Shown in pieces: positions 33,475 through 42,256 of a stretch of DNA of 58,917 nt (position 1 is the first letter of the stretch; the number at the start of each line of letters is the position of its first letter). The notes under the pieces are model-generated. The model worked only from the letters and a program-made list of their open reading frames with translations. It was not told where the DNA came from and made no database searches. The DNA comes from Betaproteobacteria bacterium (GTDB taxonomy: Bacteria > Pseudomonadota > Gammaproteobacteria > Burkholderiales > Thiobacteraceae): contig JAHECG010000010.1 of the NCBI GenBank assembly GCA_024641855.1, positions 1 through 58,917 on the forward strand, in the 5' to 3' direction. The position numbers and the translations under genes are program-made.

Positions 33475-36024
33475 TTATGGGTGATTACGCTTTCTGCGTA
33501 AGATCAGCTTAAAGAGTTCAAACCACAAAATGCTAGCCAGTCCGGCGGCGAAACATAAAGCTAAATCGTTGGCATGCAAGGGTGTGAAGTGGAATAAGTC
33601 ACGTAAGCCCGGCAGATATAGTACGAGTACGAGTAACGTCAGTGCACCGCCTTGCACCCACCATAAAGCCCGATTCGGACTCCATAAAGCCGTATAGAGG
33701 CTGCGCGTCCAAGATCGATTGACCAATATCAAACTCAAATTACCGATCACTAAGGTGGTAAATGCTAATGCACGCGATTCTTCCGCGCCTTGACCACGAT
33801 GCAGGGCGATGGCGTAGACCGCAGCGACGGTGAGTAATACTCCCGCGCCTTGCGCTAACGAAACGAGCAGGGTGCGCAGGCTGAACAAGGGCTCATCCGG
33901 GCGGCGTGGCGGGCGCTGCATGATGCCGATTTCTTCGGGTTCCGCTTCGAACACGATGGCGCAGGCAGAATTGATGATCAGTTCCAAGAACACGATGTGT
34001 GCTGGTGAGAATGCCAACGGTAAACCGAATAGCAAGGGGAGCAATGCCATGCCGACAATCGGCACATGCGCAGCGATGATGTAGGCCATGGCCTTATGCA
34101 AATTATCGAAGATGCGCCGACCGAGGCGAATGGCGCTGACAATGGTGGCGAAGTTGTCGTCCAGCAGCACCAGCGCCGCGGCTTCACGTGCGACATCGGT
34201 GCCGCGTCCACCCATGGCGATGCCGATGTGCGCGGCTTTGAGCGCGGGCGCATCGTTGACGCCATCGCCGGTCATCGCCACGATTTCGCCATTCGCTTGA
34301 TAGGCTTGGACTAGGCGCAGTTTTTGTTCCGGCGCGATGCGGGCGAAGATGCGTGTTGTTTGGATGCGTTGTTGCAATTCTGTCGCGTTCAATGTTGCGA
34401 TCTCAGCGCCACTGAGAATGCCGCCGCTGAGATCGATGCCGGCCTCGCGCGCCACAGCTTGTGCGGTAGCCGGGTAGTCACCGGTGATCATGGCGACTTT
34501 GATGCCGGCACGTTGCGCCAGCGCGATCGCTTCCGGCACTGCTGCGCGCACTGGGTCGGCGAGTGCGATCATGCCTAAAAAAGTGAAGGGAATGTCGTGC
34601 TGAATCGGCGGCCACGCTGCACCGTTGTAACTGGCTTTAGCCATGGCCAATACACGCAGGCCCTGTGCGGCGAGTTGATCGACTTGTGCGGCGATGGCAT
34701 CGCGCGCTTCGGACGGCAGATGGCACAGATCGGCAATCGCTTCGGGCGCGCCCTTAGCGGCGACTACATATTCATCACGCTGCGTGGCTTTCCAGCCGTG
34801 CGACATGGCCAATAAGTCGCGGCTAAGCGGATACTGCTGCACCAAGGTCCAGTCGCTGTGCAAGTGTTCGGTGTTGGCGAGCGTGTTCTCGGCCAGATGT
34901 ATAAAAGCTTTTTCCATTGAGTCGAAGGGATCCGCCGCGCTCGCCAGTACGCTGAATTCGACCAACTCGTGAAAGGCTTCCGGTAGGGTTTGGTTTTTGG
35001 CATCAATCACGTCGAAGCGTGCTTCTGGCGTGACCAGTTGCGTGACGGTCATGCGGTTTTCGGTGATGGTGCCGGTTTTATCGGCGCATAGCACAGTTGC
35101 GCTGCCGAGCGTTTCCAGTGCGGATACGCGGCGCGTCAACACTTGCTGGCGCGCGATACGCCAAGCGCCTAGGGCCATGAATACCGTCAATACAAAAGGG
35201 AACTCCTCCGGCAAGATCGACATGGCGAGGGTAATGCCAGCGAGTAAGGCTTGCAGCCAGTCGTCGTGAGTGAAGCCAAAGAGCAGCACGACGGTGGCGC
35301 ATAGCAGCACACCGATCATGGCGACGATTTTGACGATGCGCCGCGTCTCACGCTGCAACGGGCTGGCTTCGATTGTTAGCTGTTGTAGTGATTGGCCAAT
35401 TTCGCCGATGGCACTGTCCGCACCGATGGCCGTGACGCGTGCAATGCCTTGGCCTTGCACCACCAAGGTACCGGAGAAGAGTTGCGGCGTATCTTCACCG
35501 CCGAGCTGGATGACGTAGGGCACGCCATCCCAAGCCTGTTTGCGTACCGCAGCAGCTTCTCCGGTGAGGAGTGATTCATCGGCATGCAAACTGGTGCTCA
35601 CCAATAACACGGCGTCCGCTGGAACGCGGTCGCCTTCGGATAACAGAACGATGTCGTCAACGACTAGTTCACGCCCAGCGATGCGCTGCTTTTCACCATC
35701 GCGTAGGACCAATGCACGCGGGCTGCTTAAATCGCGCAATGCTTGCAGCACGCGATCAGTTTTACGTTCTTGATAAAACGTAATGCCGACCACGACCGCC
35801 ACAAAAAACAACAGCATGAAAGCTTCTTGTAAATCTCCCAGCAGCAGATAAATGCTGCCGGCGCCGATCAGTAACAGAAACATCGGTTCGCGAATGACTT
35901 CGCGTAACAGGGCCATAGGGCCGCGCGGCTGATCGCTCGGCAGTTCATTTAGGCCACGTTGCGCTTGGCGCGTGCGGACTTCTGCCGCGCTTAACCCATT
36001 CAGGGATGAGGATTGTTGATCCAT
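33475..36024 (-). CDS. Cation-translocating P-type ATPase (P2-like)
   Basis: An 849-residue membrane ATPase. The phosphorylation site DKTGT has Asp315, the dephosphorylation loop is LLTGEAAAV near 152-160, the hinge motif is TGDGVNDAPAL and the nucleotide domain contains KGAPEAI. Ion-binding TM4 carries Pro-Glu-Glu-Phe-Pro (272-276) where calcium pumps have PEGLP. Ten membrane segments are expected. It is similar to the proteins annotated as Ca2+ or Mg2+ P2 ATPases; the ion cannot be fixed. It lies 141 bases downstream of the sensor kinase on the same strand. Confidence 0.92.
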   Translation of the reverse strand: MDQQSSSLNGLSAAEVRTRQAQRGLNELPSDQPRGPMALLREVIREPMFLLLIGAGSIYLLLGDLQEAFMLLFFVAVVVGITFYQERKTDRVLQALRDLSSPRALVLRDGEKQRIAGRELVVDDIVLLSEGDRVPADAVLLVSTSLHADESLLTGEAAAVRKQAWDGVPYVIQLGGEDTPQLFSGTLVVQGQGIARVTAIGADSAIGEIGQSLQQLTIEASPLQRETRRIVKIVAMIGVLLCATVVLLFGFTHDDWLQALLAGITLAMSILPEEFPFVLTVFMALGAWRIARQQVLTRRVSALETLGSATVLCADKTGTITENRMTVTQLVTPEARFDVIDAKNQTLPEAFHELVEFSVLASAADPFDSMEKAFIHLAENTLANTEHLHSDWTLVQQYPLSRDLLAMSHGWKATQRDEYVVAAKGAPEAIADLCHLPSEARDAIAAQVDQLAAQGLRVLAMAKASYNGAAWPPIQHDIPFTFLGMIALADPVRAAVPEAIALAQRAGIKVAMITGDYPATAQAVAREAGIDLSGGILSGAEIATLNATELQQRIQTTRIFARIAPEQKLRLVQAYQANGEIVAMTGDGVNDAPALKAAHIGIAMGGRGTDVAREAAALVLLDDNFATIVSAIRLGRRIFDNLHKAMAYIIAAHVPIVGMALLPLLFGLPLAFSPAHIVFLELIINSACAIVFEAEPEEIGIMQRPPRRPDEPLFSLRTLLVSLAQGAGVLLTVAAVYAIALHRGQGAEESRALAFTTLVIGNLSLILVNRSWTRSLYTALWSPNRALWWVQGGALTLLVLVLYLPGLRDLFHFTPLHANDLALCFAAGLASILWFELFKLILRRKRNHP

Positions 36025-36086
36025 GGGAAAAGCATAAAGTGATTTAGCGGATGAGGCGAATTTGTTTTATTGCGCTAAAATTCATG

Positions 36087-36248
36087 ATGGCTAATAAAAC
36101 ACTCAATACGCGTCAAAAGCAGGTATTTCGTGCGCCGACAAAGTTGCCTGTGGCAGCGCGTGGCCAAACGACTGAACAACGCGGTAATGTTAAGCGCGGT
36201 GGGCCACCGCCTAAGCCGGTTGTGCCTAGTGCGCAACGTGAGTCCTGA
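36087..36248 (+). CDS. Small basic hypothetical protein
   Basis: A 53-residue basic protein (MANKTLNTRQKQVFRAPTKL onward, ending in Pro-rich GGPPPKPVV). The start could be ATG 36084 or 36087, or the frame's upstream ATG at 36051. No strong ribosome-binding site and no recognised family. It might be a nucleic-acid-binding peptide by composition, or not a gene. It is followed 17 bases later by DUF2461. Confidence 0.42.
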   Translation: MANKTLNTRQKQVFRAPTKLPVAARGQTTEQRGNVKRGGPPPKPVVPSAQRES

Positions 36249-36265
36249 GCGCAGACGTCTTCGAT

Positions 36266-36952
36266 ATGGCGCATCCGTACTTTACTCAGCAAACGTTTGA
36301 TTTCCTCTCGGCATTAGCGGCCAATAACCGGCGCGAATGGTTTGCCGAGCACAAACAAGACTATGAAGCGGTCGTGCGACAGCCAGCCTTGAATTTTATT
36401 CACGATATAGCCGGTGAGCTGCGCATGATCTCGCCGCACTTTCAGGCCTTGCCGAAAAAAGTCGGCGGCTCCTTAATGCGCGTGCAGCGCGACATCCGTT
36501 TTGGTTTAGATAAACGGCCATACAAAACGAATATCGGCATCCAGTTTCGCCACGAAATCGGCAAGGATGTGCACGCCCCAGGGTTTTATATTCACCTTGA
36601 ACCCGGGGATTGTTTTATCGGCGTTGGCGTTTGGCGACCCGATTATGCCGCGCTCGGCAAAATACGCGACGCGTTGGTTGAACATGGTGATGCGTGGACC
36701 GCTGCGCGCGACGACAAAAACTTTACGCGGAAATTTTTACTGGCGGGCGATATGTTGACTAACCCGCCGCGCGGCTTTGCCAAAGACCACCCCTTAATAC
36801 AAGATCTCAAGCGCAAGGATTTTATCGCGCTGGCGTCGATCAGCGATGCTGCCGTGCGCTCGAAAAATTTCCATTCCCATGTGATGGAGCATTTTAGTCA
36901 GGCCGTCCCATTGATGCGTTTTTTGTGTCGGGCGTTGGCGCTGCGATTTTAA
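36266..36952 (+). CDS. DUF2461 family protein
   Basis: A 228-residue protein with the typical DUF2461 blocks: FDFLSALAANNRREWFAEHK near the start, QRDIRFGLDKRPYKTNIGIQF near 75-95 and the GFYIHLEPGDCFIGVGVWRPD segment. DUF2461 proteins are cytoplasmic and their reaction is unknown. The sequence is complete and ends 24 bases before the convergent PP-loop ATPase gene. The small basic gene lies just upstream and may share a promoter. Confidence 0.9.
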   Translation: MAHPYFTQQTFDFLSALAANNRREWFAEHKQDYEAVVRQPALNFIHDIAGELRMISPHFQALPKKVGGSLMRVQRDIRFGLDKRPYKTNIGIQFRHEIGKDVHAPGFYIHLEPGDCFIGVGVWRPDYAALGKIRDALVEHGDAWTAARDDKNFTRKFLLAGDMLTNPPRGFAKDHPLIQDLKRKDFIALASISDAAVRSKNFHSHVMEHFSQAVPLMRFLCRALALRF

Positions 36953-36976
36953 GGCAGCGTTAATCTGGCGCTGCGT

Positions 36977-37648
36977 TCAGCTGGATCGTGGCAACAGGTC
37001 TGTGAATACAAAACCATCGCGGAGCACGGTTTCTCCCAGCGAAATTTCGACGGGGAATTGAAACATAGGGCCATCGAAGGCAAAGCTATGAAATTCGCCA
37101 TACTCGCCGCACGGGTCAACATCTGCGGGAAGGTCATTCAAAAAAGAGGTGTTGAATTCTCGTCCGGCAAATGATTCCGAAATCTTTTTTGGATCCAAGC
37201 AAGTGATCGCGGCTTTTAAGCCGCTGGCGACCATTGTTCTGGATAGTGTCTTTGTGGGCATGCCCCAAAGTGGGAAGAGGGGCGTGATACCGGTGTCTTT
37301 CAGACGATCTTCACGATACTTCCGAATATCTTCAAGAAATAGATCGCCAAAGGCAAAGCACTGGATATTTTCCTGTTTTGCTTCCGCAACAAAAGCCGTC
37401 ATGATTTCTGCATACGCTTCGTTACTGCAAGGGTAGGGAATGGAAATAATCTGTAGCGGGAGGCCGACATTTTTGGCTTGTTGTAGCAATAGCTCGACTC
37501 GGACGCCATGCATGGCGACACGATCGAAGGCCTGATTCACAGTACAAAATAGGCCGACTACATCCACCTGCGGGTCTTGTCGCAGGGTATGCAGTGCCCA
37601 TGCGCTATCTTTGCCGCTGCTCCACGAAAGAAGGGTTTTTTGAGGCAT
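36977..37648 (-). CDS. PP-loop ATP-binding protein (diphthamide synthetase/MJ0570-like)
   Basis: A 223-residue adenine-nucleotide alpha-hydrolase protein. The PP-loop SSGKDSAW near residues 10-17 starts the domain, LYSR-like strands follow, and the central CFAFGDLFLEDIRKYREDRL segment with GITPLFPLWG is typical of the Dph6/MJ0570-like family, as is CGEYGEFHSFAFDGPMF. Bacteria do not make diphthamide, so the true substrate is unknown; ATP-dependent amidation or thiolation of an acidic group is possible. It is 50 bases from the next gene on the same strand. Confidence 0.88.
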   Translation of the reverse strand: MPQKTLLSWSSGKDSAWALHTLRQDPQVDVVGLFCTVNQAFDRVAMHGVRVELLLQQAKNVGLPLQIISIPYPCSNEAYAEIMTAFVAEAKQENIQCFAFGDLFLEDIRKYREDRLKDTGITPLFPLWGMPTKTLSRTMVASGLKAAITCLDPKKISESFAGREFNTSFLNDLPADVDPCGEYGEFHSFAFDGPMFQFPVEISLGETVLRDGFVFTDLLPRSS

Positions 37649-37697
37649 CTATGGACGCCTATCCCGATTATCGCAATGCGATCTGAGGCGAGAAAAA

Positions 37698-37979
37698 TTA
37701 GAGGATGCCACGTTCTATTTCCTCTAGATAGATAAACGTTGGTGCTTTCACGCCTGCCTTGCGCCGAATCTCGATCAACGCGGGCGACTCGAAGAAGCGT
37801 TTGGCATTGTCCAATGAGGACCACTCTGAAAAGTGGACGATGTTGTTTGCGTTGTTGTCGTAGCGTAACAACTGATAACTAATTTCCCCCGCGCGCTTTC
37901 GAATATCCGCAGCTTGGTCAAAGATGTTTTTCCATGCCGGATAAGCTTCGACTTCGTGGATGATTAAAACGTGTTGCAT
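37698..37979 (-). CDS. ABM-like dimeric alpha-beta barrel protein
   Basis: A 93-residue protein fitting the small ferredoxin-like dimeric alpha-beta barrel (antibiotic biosynthesis monooxygenase-like) pattern: HVLIIHEVEAYPAWKNIFDQA, then YQLLRYDNNANNIVHFSEWSSLDNAKRFFESPALIEIR. Functions range from monooxygenase to stress protein; this one cannot be assigned. It is followed by the PP-loop gene on the same strand with a short gap, so may be in an operon. Confidence 0.78.
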   Translation of the reverse strand: MQHVLIIHEVEAYPAWKNIFDQAADIRKRAGEISYQLLRYDNNANNIVHFSEWSSLDNAKRFFESPALIEIRRKAGVKAPTFIYLEEIERGIL

Positions 37980-38162
37980 AGTCGTACCTTTGAGGAAGCT
38001 TTAAGATCGGTTGGGCTGCATATTCGATTGGCAGGCATTAGGGCGAATGGGGAATGCCATGGCAAGCGCAAAGCCGATTAACAATTATTGTGTTTGGAGT
38101 TCGCTAGAAACAGTAACAAACAATTGCGCATTGCAATCAGTGGTTAGAGCTAGGTTGAAGCT

Positions 38163-38591
38163 TTAGTTGGCAGCTTGCTTGCGCTCGCACCGAATGACGC
38201 CTTCCGTTACGCGCTGCGTCATGTTTAAAAAATCAGAAGTTAGCGATTCGTTGTATTCAAGTGTGGTGTAACCGCTGCAGCCTTGTACGCTGCTAATCTC
38301 TTCGGCACGGCGCTGGAAATATTGTCTAGCTTCACCTTGGCCGGTGCTTTTGAGTTTGCCTTGTTTTACGGTGAGTCGATAGGTGTCGGGGGCGATCATG
38401 CGATCTTCGACTTCCCAGATAAATCCATCCTTGGCGTAATACACGACAATGGCACCGATGACCACTTGTTTAAATTTCAGGGGGGTGCTCAGACCAAGTT
38501 CTGTTTTGATGTCCGAAGGGCTGGGAATGAGCGAGCAGGCCGTTAATGGCACGAGCAGGCTGGCGGTGGCAAAGCTGTGCCAGCCGATCAT
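38163..38591 (-). CDS. Hypothetical lipoprotein after phosphoribulokinase
   Basis: A 142-residue protein with a lipobox Leu-Thr-Ala-Cys after a short hydrophobic stretch. The mature part has beta character (FKQVVIGAIVVYYAKDGFIWEVED), one further Cys near the middle and one in the C-terminal RCERKQ. Its start codon overlaps the phosphoribulokinase stop in ATGA, so the two are translationally coupled although a lipoprotein has no obvious link to the Calvin cycle. Family unknown. Confidence 0.7.
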   Translation of the reverse strand: MIGWHSFATASLLVPLTACSLIPSPSDIKTELGLSTPLKFKQVVIGAIVVYYAKDGFIWEVEDRMIAPDTYRLTVKQGKLKSTGQGEARQYFQRRAEEISSVQGCSGYTTLEYNESLTSDFLNMTQRVTEGVIRCERKQAAN

Positions 38592-39538
38592 GCGCGACTC
38601 TTAGCGGATTTGTTTGCCATTAATTCACGGATCAGTGGCGTACAGATCACTCTGAGTGCCAAGCGCATTTTTCCGCCGGGGGCGACTAGGGTGTTTGGGC
38701 GCGACATGAAAGAGTCGGGGATGCGGCGCTGTATTTCCGGGAAGTCGAAACGATGTGGATCGCGGAAGTGGATCACAACGATGCTTTCATCCTCGGTTGG
38801 GATATCACGCGCGATAAAGGGATGCGAAGTATCCACCAGCGGCATGCGCTGAAAATTGATATCGGTCATCGCGAATTGCGGCGTAATGAAATGGATGTAA
38901 TCGCGCATACGGCGCAGAATGGTTGCGGTGGTTTTTTCGACCGTGCAGCCATCGCGGCTGCAATCGCGGTGAATTTTTTGAATCCATTCCAAATTGACGG
39001 CAGGGACGATACCAATGAGCAAATCGACATGCTGTGCAGCATTTACGCCTTTGCCGCCTTTGCCGCGGCGCTCTTTGCCTTGGGGGAGATGCGATGGGTT
39101 GGCTTTGCGTCGGGTCCAACTGTGTGCCGCTGCGCCACCGTGCATGCCTTCGTAAAACAGCAAATCGGAACCGGCGTCCATTTTTTTCCATGGCGTAAAG
39201 CTGCCAATGGCATGTCCGTATTCAATGGCGTCATCTTTATCTTTAATGTAGTGGCGCATTTCAGCCTGGCCGGTTTTCGCGTATTGCGCAAACACGGCTT
39301 CTTGCTTGTCGAACATATTGGCCTCAGGGCCAAAGTAAGTGAGGGGGTTTCCGCTCTGGGTGGATTGCGCAATCAAGCGATCCATCTCGGCTTTTTCGTG
39401 GCGGTGGAAACTATCGCCTTTGATGATTTGTGGCGTTACGCCTTGGCGGCGAAATATGTCGGAAAAAACATGGCGCACTGTTGTAGTGCCGGCCCCTGCG
39501 GAGCCGGTAATCGCGATGATGGGGTGTTTTTTGGACAT
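38588..39538 (-). CDS. prk: Phosphoribulokinase, class I
   Basis: A 316-residue phosphoribulokinase. It phosphorylates ribulose 5-phosphate to ribulose 1,5-bisphosphate, the RuBisCO substrate. The P-loop GSAGAGTTT is at 12-20, the KGDSFHRH segment at 40-47, the lysine/aspartate block LEWIQKIHRD at 183-192 and TDINFQRMPLVDTSHPFIARDIP at 225-247. Class I enzymes of proteobacteria are about 290 residues. The extra length is an apparent insertion at about 136-164 (Trp-Thr-Arg-Arg-Lys to Lys-Gly-Gly-Lys), rich in Lys, Arg and Gly, where related enzymes have only a few residues after Glu-Gly-(Leu/Met)-His-Gly. The Calvin cycle is implied; no RuBisCO genes are in the window. Confidence 0.94.
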   Translation of the reverse strand: MSKKHPIIAITGSAGAGTTTVRHVFSDIFRRQGVTPQIIKGDSFHRHEKAEMDRLIAQSTQSGNPLTYFGPEANMFDKQEAVFAQYAKTGQAEMRHYIKDKDDAIEYGHAIGSFTPWKKMDAGSDLLFYEGMHGGAAAHSWTRRKANPSHLPQGKERRGKGGKGVNAAQHVDLLIGIVPAVNLEWIQKIHRDCSRDGCTVEKTTATILRRMRDYIHFITPQFAMTDINFQRMPLVDTSHPFIARDIPTEDESIVVIHFRDPHRFDFPEIQRRIPDSFMSRPNTLVAPGGKMRLALRVICTPLIRELMANKSAKSRA

Positions 39539-39614
39539 GTGTCAGGACTCTTCAGGATAAGTTTTTGCAACAGGATATGCCGCTTGTGACTGATTTACAA
39601 TGCTTTCAACTGCG

Positions 39615-39872
39615 CTAGTCACGAAAATGCCATTTTAAGATCAGGATCAATAACGCCAGCGCTAAGGTAATGCCATTGGCCAAAATGATGGGCCAAGATC
39701 CGATGCGTAGCCCATAAATGAGCCATAGCCCCACGCCGGTGCTGAACAGGGCGAAGGTGGCTAGTGAAATGTCGTGCGCATGCTTGGAGGCCCAGATTTT
39801 TAATACTTGCGGTACAAAGGCAAGGGTGGTGAGCGTGCCTGCGACTAAACCTACGAGTTCGGTTGTATTCAT
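39615..39872 (-). CDS. SemiSWEET sugar transporter
   Basis: An 85-residue membrane protein of the SemiSWEET/PQ-loop family. It has three helices, the PQ motif in TM1 (FVPQVLKIW) and a GVGLWLIYGLRIGSWPI turn. SemiSWEETs dimerise to form a sucrose/glucose-type facilitator. The gene is 76 bases upstream of phosphoribulokinase on the same strand; a shared transcript is possible but unproven. Sugar specificity is unknown. Confidence 0.88.
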   Translation of the reverse strand: MNTTELVGLVAGTLTTLAFVPQVLKIWASKHAHDISLATFALFSTGVGLWLIYGLRIGSWPIILANGITLALALLILILKWHFRD

Positions 39873-40008
39873 TAATAATATGAAGTGAGGGGTTGTTTAA
39901 TAAAGTATAACTGAGCAGACTGTGGTTCAGTACGTTTGCGGTGATCAAGCTGCGCGTGGAAATGCCGATAAATAGCTTAACGTGGTAGGCGTGCTATCGG
40001 AGGTCATC

Positions 40009-41064
40009 ATGCGGTGCACACAGGCTTTGAATTGCATAATCGCCATGCTTTGCTGCATGGGTGGTGCAGTGGCGGCAGAAAAGCCGGCAGCGCAGGAAGC
40101 GTATACCCCAATTTTTCTGATGTACTCCGGCGAGCCTTCGGCCGAACGCTTGCAAGGTTTGCGGCAATTTTTGGCCGCCAACAATACCCCAAAGCATATT
40201 GTCGCAGACACCTTGGAATCGGTGATTCATAAATTGAACACGTATAAGGCGGGGTTCGCTTTCCCGGTATTTTTCTCCGAAAACAGCAAAGTCGGTAACG
40301 CTTGTGTGGTTGCCGACAGTCATCATAGCCTTAAGGATCCGGTTATCACGCTGATGACGAATCCGTCTATTCATCAATTTGTGATGGGTGGACATACACC
40401 AGCAATGGATGCGCAATCCGTCTTGGATACGGTGCTGCATCATGAGATGTTCCATTGCTATGATTTGTTGCGGCAGACGCAAATTGAAATCGGTGCGCAA
40501 GTCGCCCAGCATGGATCGGCATACTTTTCAAACTGGAGTGAAGTTGGAGCGGACGCCTTTGCGGCGCTCGATCATTTGCGGAATGGCGGCAATAAACAAC
40601 TCATCCGCCAAATCCGTGATTTTCGTACGCTAAATTTGTTGAATGGCGATGCCCTACATTACACCGCGCGCACCTTGGATTACATCGTGTGGCATTACGA
40701 TCAAAAGCGTTTACAAAAGCTCAATATGCAGCAACTGGTGGACTTGGCCTATGCGATTCGCGAACAAACGGCTTTGTCCCCGGAGGAATTCGCTGCTGTT
40801 GAGCAGGTGTCTGGACGTTTTGAGGCGCAGCTAAAGCTCTTGCTTCGCCCCGCGGATAGTGAGTCGAATGCGGCCTGGTTACAAACGCTGCAATACAATG
40901 TCCCCAGCCCTGAATATTTCGCACGCTACATGCTGCAAGTCCGTGCAGCTTTGTATGATTTGGGCGGCGATATTTCCACGGCAAATGCCTATTTCTATCC
41001 CATCATGAAGCAATATGATCGGATCAGGCAATTGCGTGTTGAGCGGGCGGACGCCGCGCACTAA
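40009..41064 (+). CDS. Secreted putative zinc metallopeptidase
   Basis: A 351-residue protein with a signal peptide (Cys-rich core ending Ala-Val-Ala-Ala). The zinc motif HHEMFHC has His145, Glu146 and His149, and the downstream SEVGADAFAAL with Glu178 is a candidate third ligand, a gluzincin-like arrangement. The C-terminal half is helical. An AGGAGG-like GGAGG seven bases before the ATG supports the start at 40009 rather than the upstream GTG. I do not recognise the family. It heads a run of five plus-strand genes that include a radical SAM protein and an ATP-grasp ligase. Confidence 0.75.
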   Translation: MRCTQALNCIIAMLCCMGGAVAAEKPAAQEAYTPIFLMYSGEPSAERLQGLRQFLAANNTPKHIVADTLESVIHKLNTYKAGFAFPVFFSENSKVGNACVVADSHHSLKDPVITLMTNPSIHQFVMGGHTPAMDAQSVLDTVLHHEMFHCYDLLRQTQIEIGAQVAQHGSAYFSNWSEVGADAFAALDHLRNGGNKQLIRQIRDFRTLNLLNGDALHYTARTLDYIVWHYDQKRLQKLNMQQLVDLAYAIREQTALSPEEFAAVEQVSGRFEAQLKLLLRPADSESNAAWLQTLQYNVPSPEYFARYMLQVRAALYDLGGDISTANAYFYPIMKQYDRIRQLRVERADAAH

Positions 41065-41115
41065 TTTCATCTTTGCCCTCTTGCGAGCGCACTGCATTCT
41101 GTCTAGCATGGCGCC

Positions 41116-41658
41116 ATGTCACGCTATTTGATGTTGTTTCTATCCCTCTGGATGTCTCCGCTGTTTGCAGCCGATGCTAAATTGGCACGCGATGGCGTCG
41201 AGTTCTATGTTTCGATTCATACGCCGGAGCAGATGCGTGCATTTTATGGGGCGCGCGGCATGCCCTCAGCTGCCTTGCAGGAAATTGCGAAGGCCTGCTT
41301 CATGACCGTAGGTGTGCGGAACAAGCGTACTGATACGTTGTGGCTGGAACCGGTGACCTGGCGGTTTATGGATGCAAACGGCCAGCCGGTTGCCGCTATT
41401 TCCCGCCAAGCATGGAAGGCGCTGTGGACGAAGTTGCAAGTTCCGCTCGCCGCGCAATCGACTTTCGGTTGGACGCAGTTACCCGAATCACGCGATTTAT
41501 ATCCGGACGAAGCGGTGGGCGGCAACACGACGATTTTGCCGCCGACCGGCAATTTCAGCTTAGTTGCGTATTTTCGTACCGGTGCTAAAGGGGATGGGCC
41601 AACGATTGAATTGACGTTGCCAAATTTATCTTGCGCGCCTAAAGGAGCCGATAAATGA
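41116..41658 (+). CDS. Secreted hypothetical protein
   Basis: A 180-residue protein with a signal peptide (cleavage after Leu-Phe-Ala). Mature sequence is beta-rich with segments VEFYVSIHTPEQMRAFYGARG, CFMTVGVRNKRTDTLWLEPV and a conserved-looking C-terminal NLSCAPKG. It has two cysteines that may form a disulfide. Its stop overlaps the following thioredoxin gene in ATGA, so the two are coupled and the thioredoxin may act on it. Family unknown. Confidence 0.75.
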   Translation: MSRYLMLFLSLWMSPLFAADAKLARDGVEFYVSIHTPEQMRAFYGARGMPSAALQEIAKACFMTVGVRNKRTDTLWLEPVTWRFMDANGQPVAAISRQAWKALWTKLQVPLAAQSTFGWTQLPESRDLYPDEAVGGNTTILPPTGNFSLVAYFRTGAKGDGPTIELTLPNLSCAPKGADK

Positions 41659-42164
41659 AGCGTTGGATCGTTGCATCTGTGCTGTTGTTCGCGACTGCCA
41701 CCGTTTCTGCAGTCGATTTACCGCCAGGGGTGATCACGCTGGATAGCCGCCCGGCACCGGCCTTGAAACTGAGTGATATGGATGGAAAATCCGTAGATCT
41801 CGCACAACGTCGTGGCCATTGGGTGCTGGTGCATTTTTGGGCGACTTGGTGCGGTCCTTGCCGCAAGGAAATGCCGACCTTGGCGCAATTGATGCAAGTC
41901 TTGCCCGCGGAAAAGCTCCAAGTGGTGTTGGTGAACACCGCCGACAGCGAGGATGAAGTGTTTACCTTTTTAGCTTCGGTATCGCCGGATTTGAATACGT
42001 TCCTGGATCGCGATGGCCAAGCGACCGAACGTTGGCAGCCCCGTGGCTTGCCAGCCTCGTTTCTGGTCGATCCACAAGGACGCTTACGCTATATAGTGCT
42101 AGGTGGGCGTAAATGGGCGAGCGAACCCTATTTGGGTTTCTTGAGAGAGTTAACCGCAAAATAA
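41655..42164 (+). CDS. TlpA-type periplasmic thioredoxin-like protein
   Basis: A 169-residue exported thioredoxin with signal peptide ending Thr-Val-Ser-Ala. The redox motif is TWCGPCRKE with Cys66 and Cys69, and the cis-Pro segment is GLPASFLVDPQG. TlpA/ResA proteins reduce disulfides of apocytochrome c or other exported proteins. It starts in the ATGA overlap with the preceding gene. Ninety-two bases separate it from the radical SAM gene. The likely target in this setting is the neighbouring secreted proteins or the window's cytochromes, by inference. Confidence 0.92.
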   Translation: MKRWIVASVLLFATATVSAVDLPPGVITLDSRPAPALKLSDMDGKSVDLAQRRGHWVLVHFWATWCGPCRKEMPTLAQLMQVLPAEKLQVVLVNTADSEDEVFTFLASVSPDLNTFLDRDGQATERWQPRGLPASFLVDPQGRLRYIVLGGRKWASEPYLGFLRELTAK

Positions 42165-42256
42165 ACCGTTGGCATTATTTTTTAGGTGGGTGCGTTTGCT
42201 GCTCAGAAGCAATCCGGGTACCCTTGCCATTCTTAGATTTCCACGTCGTAAAACCC

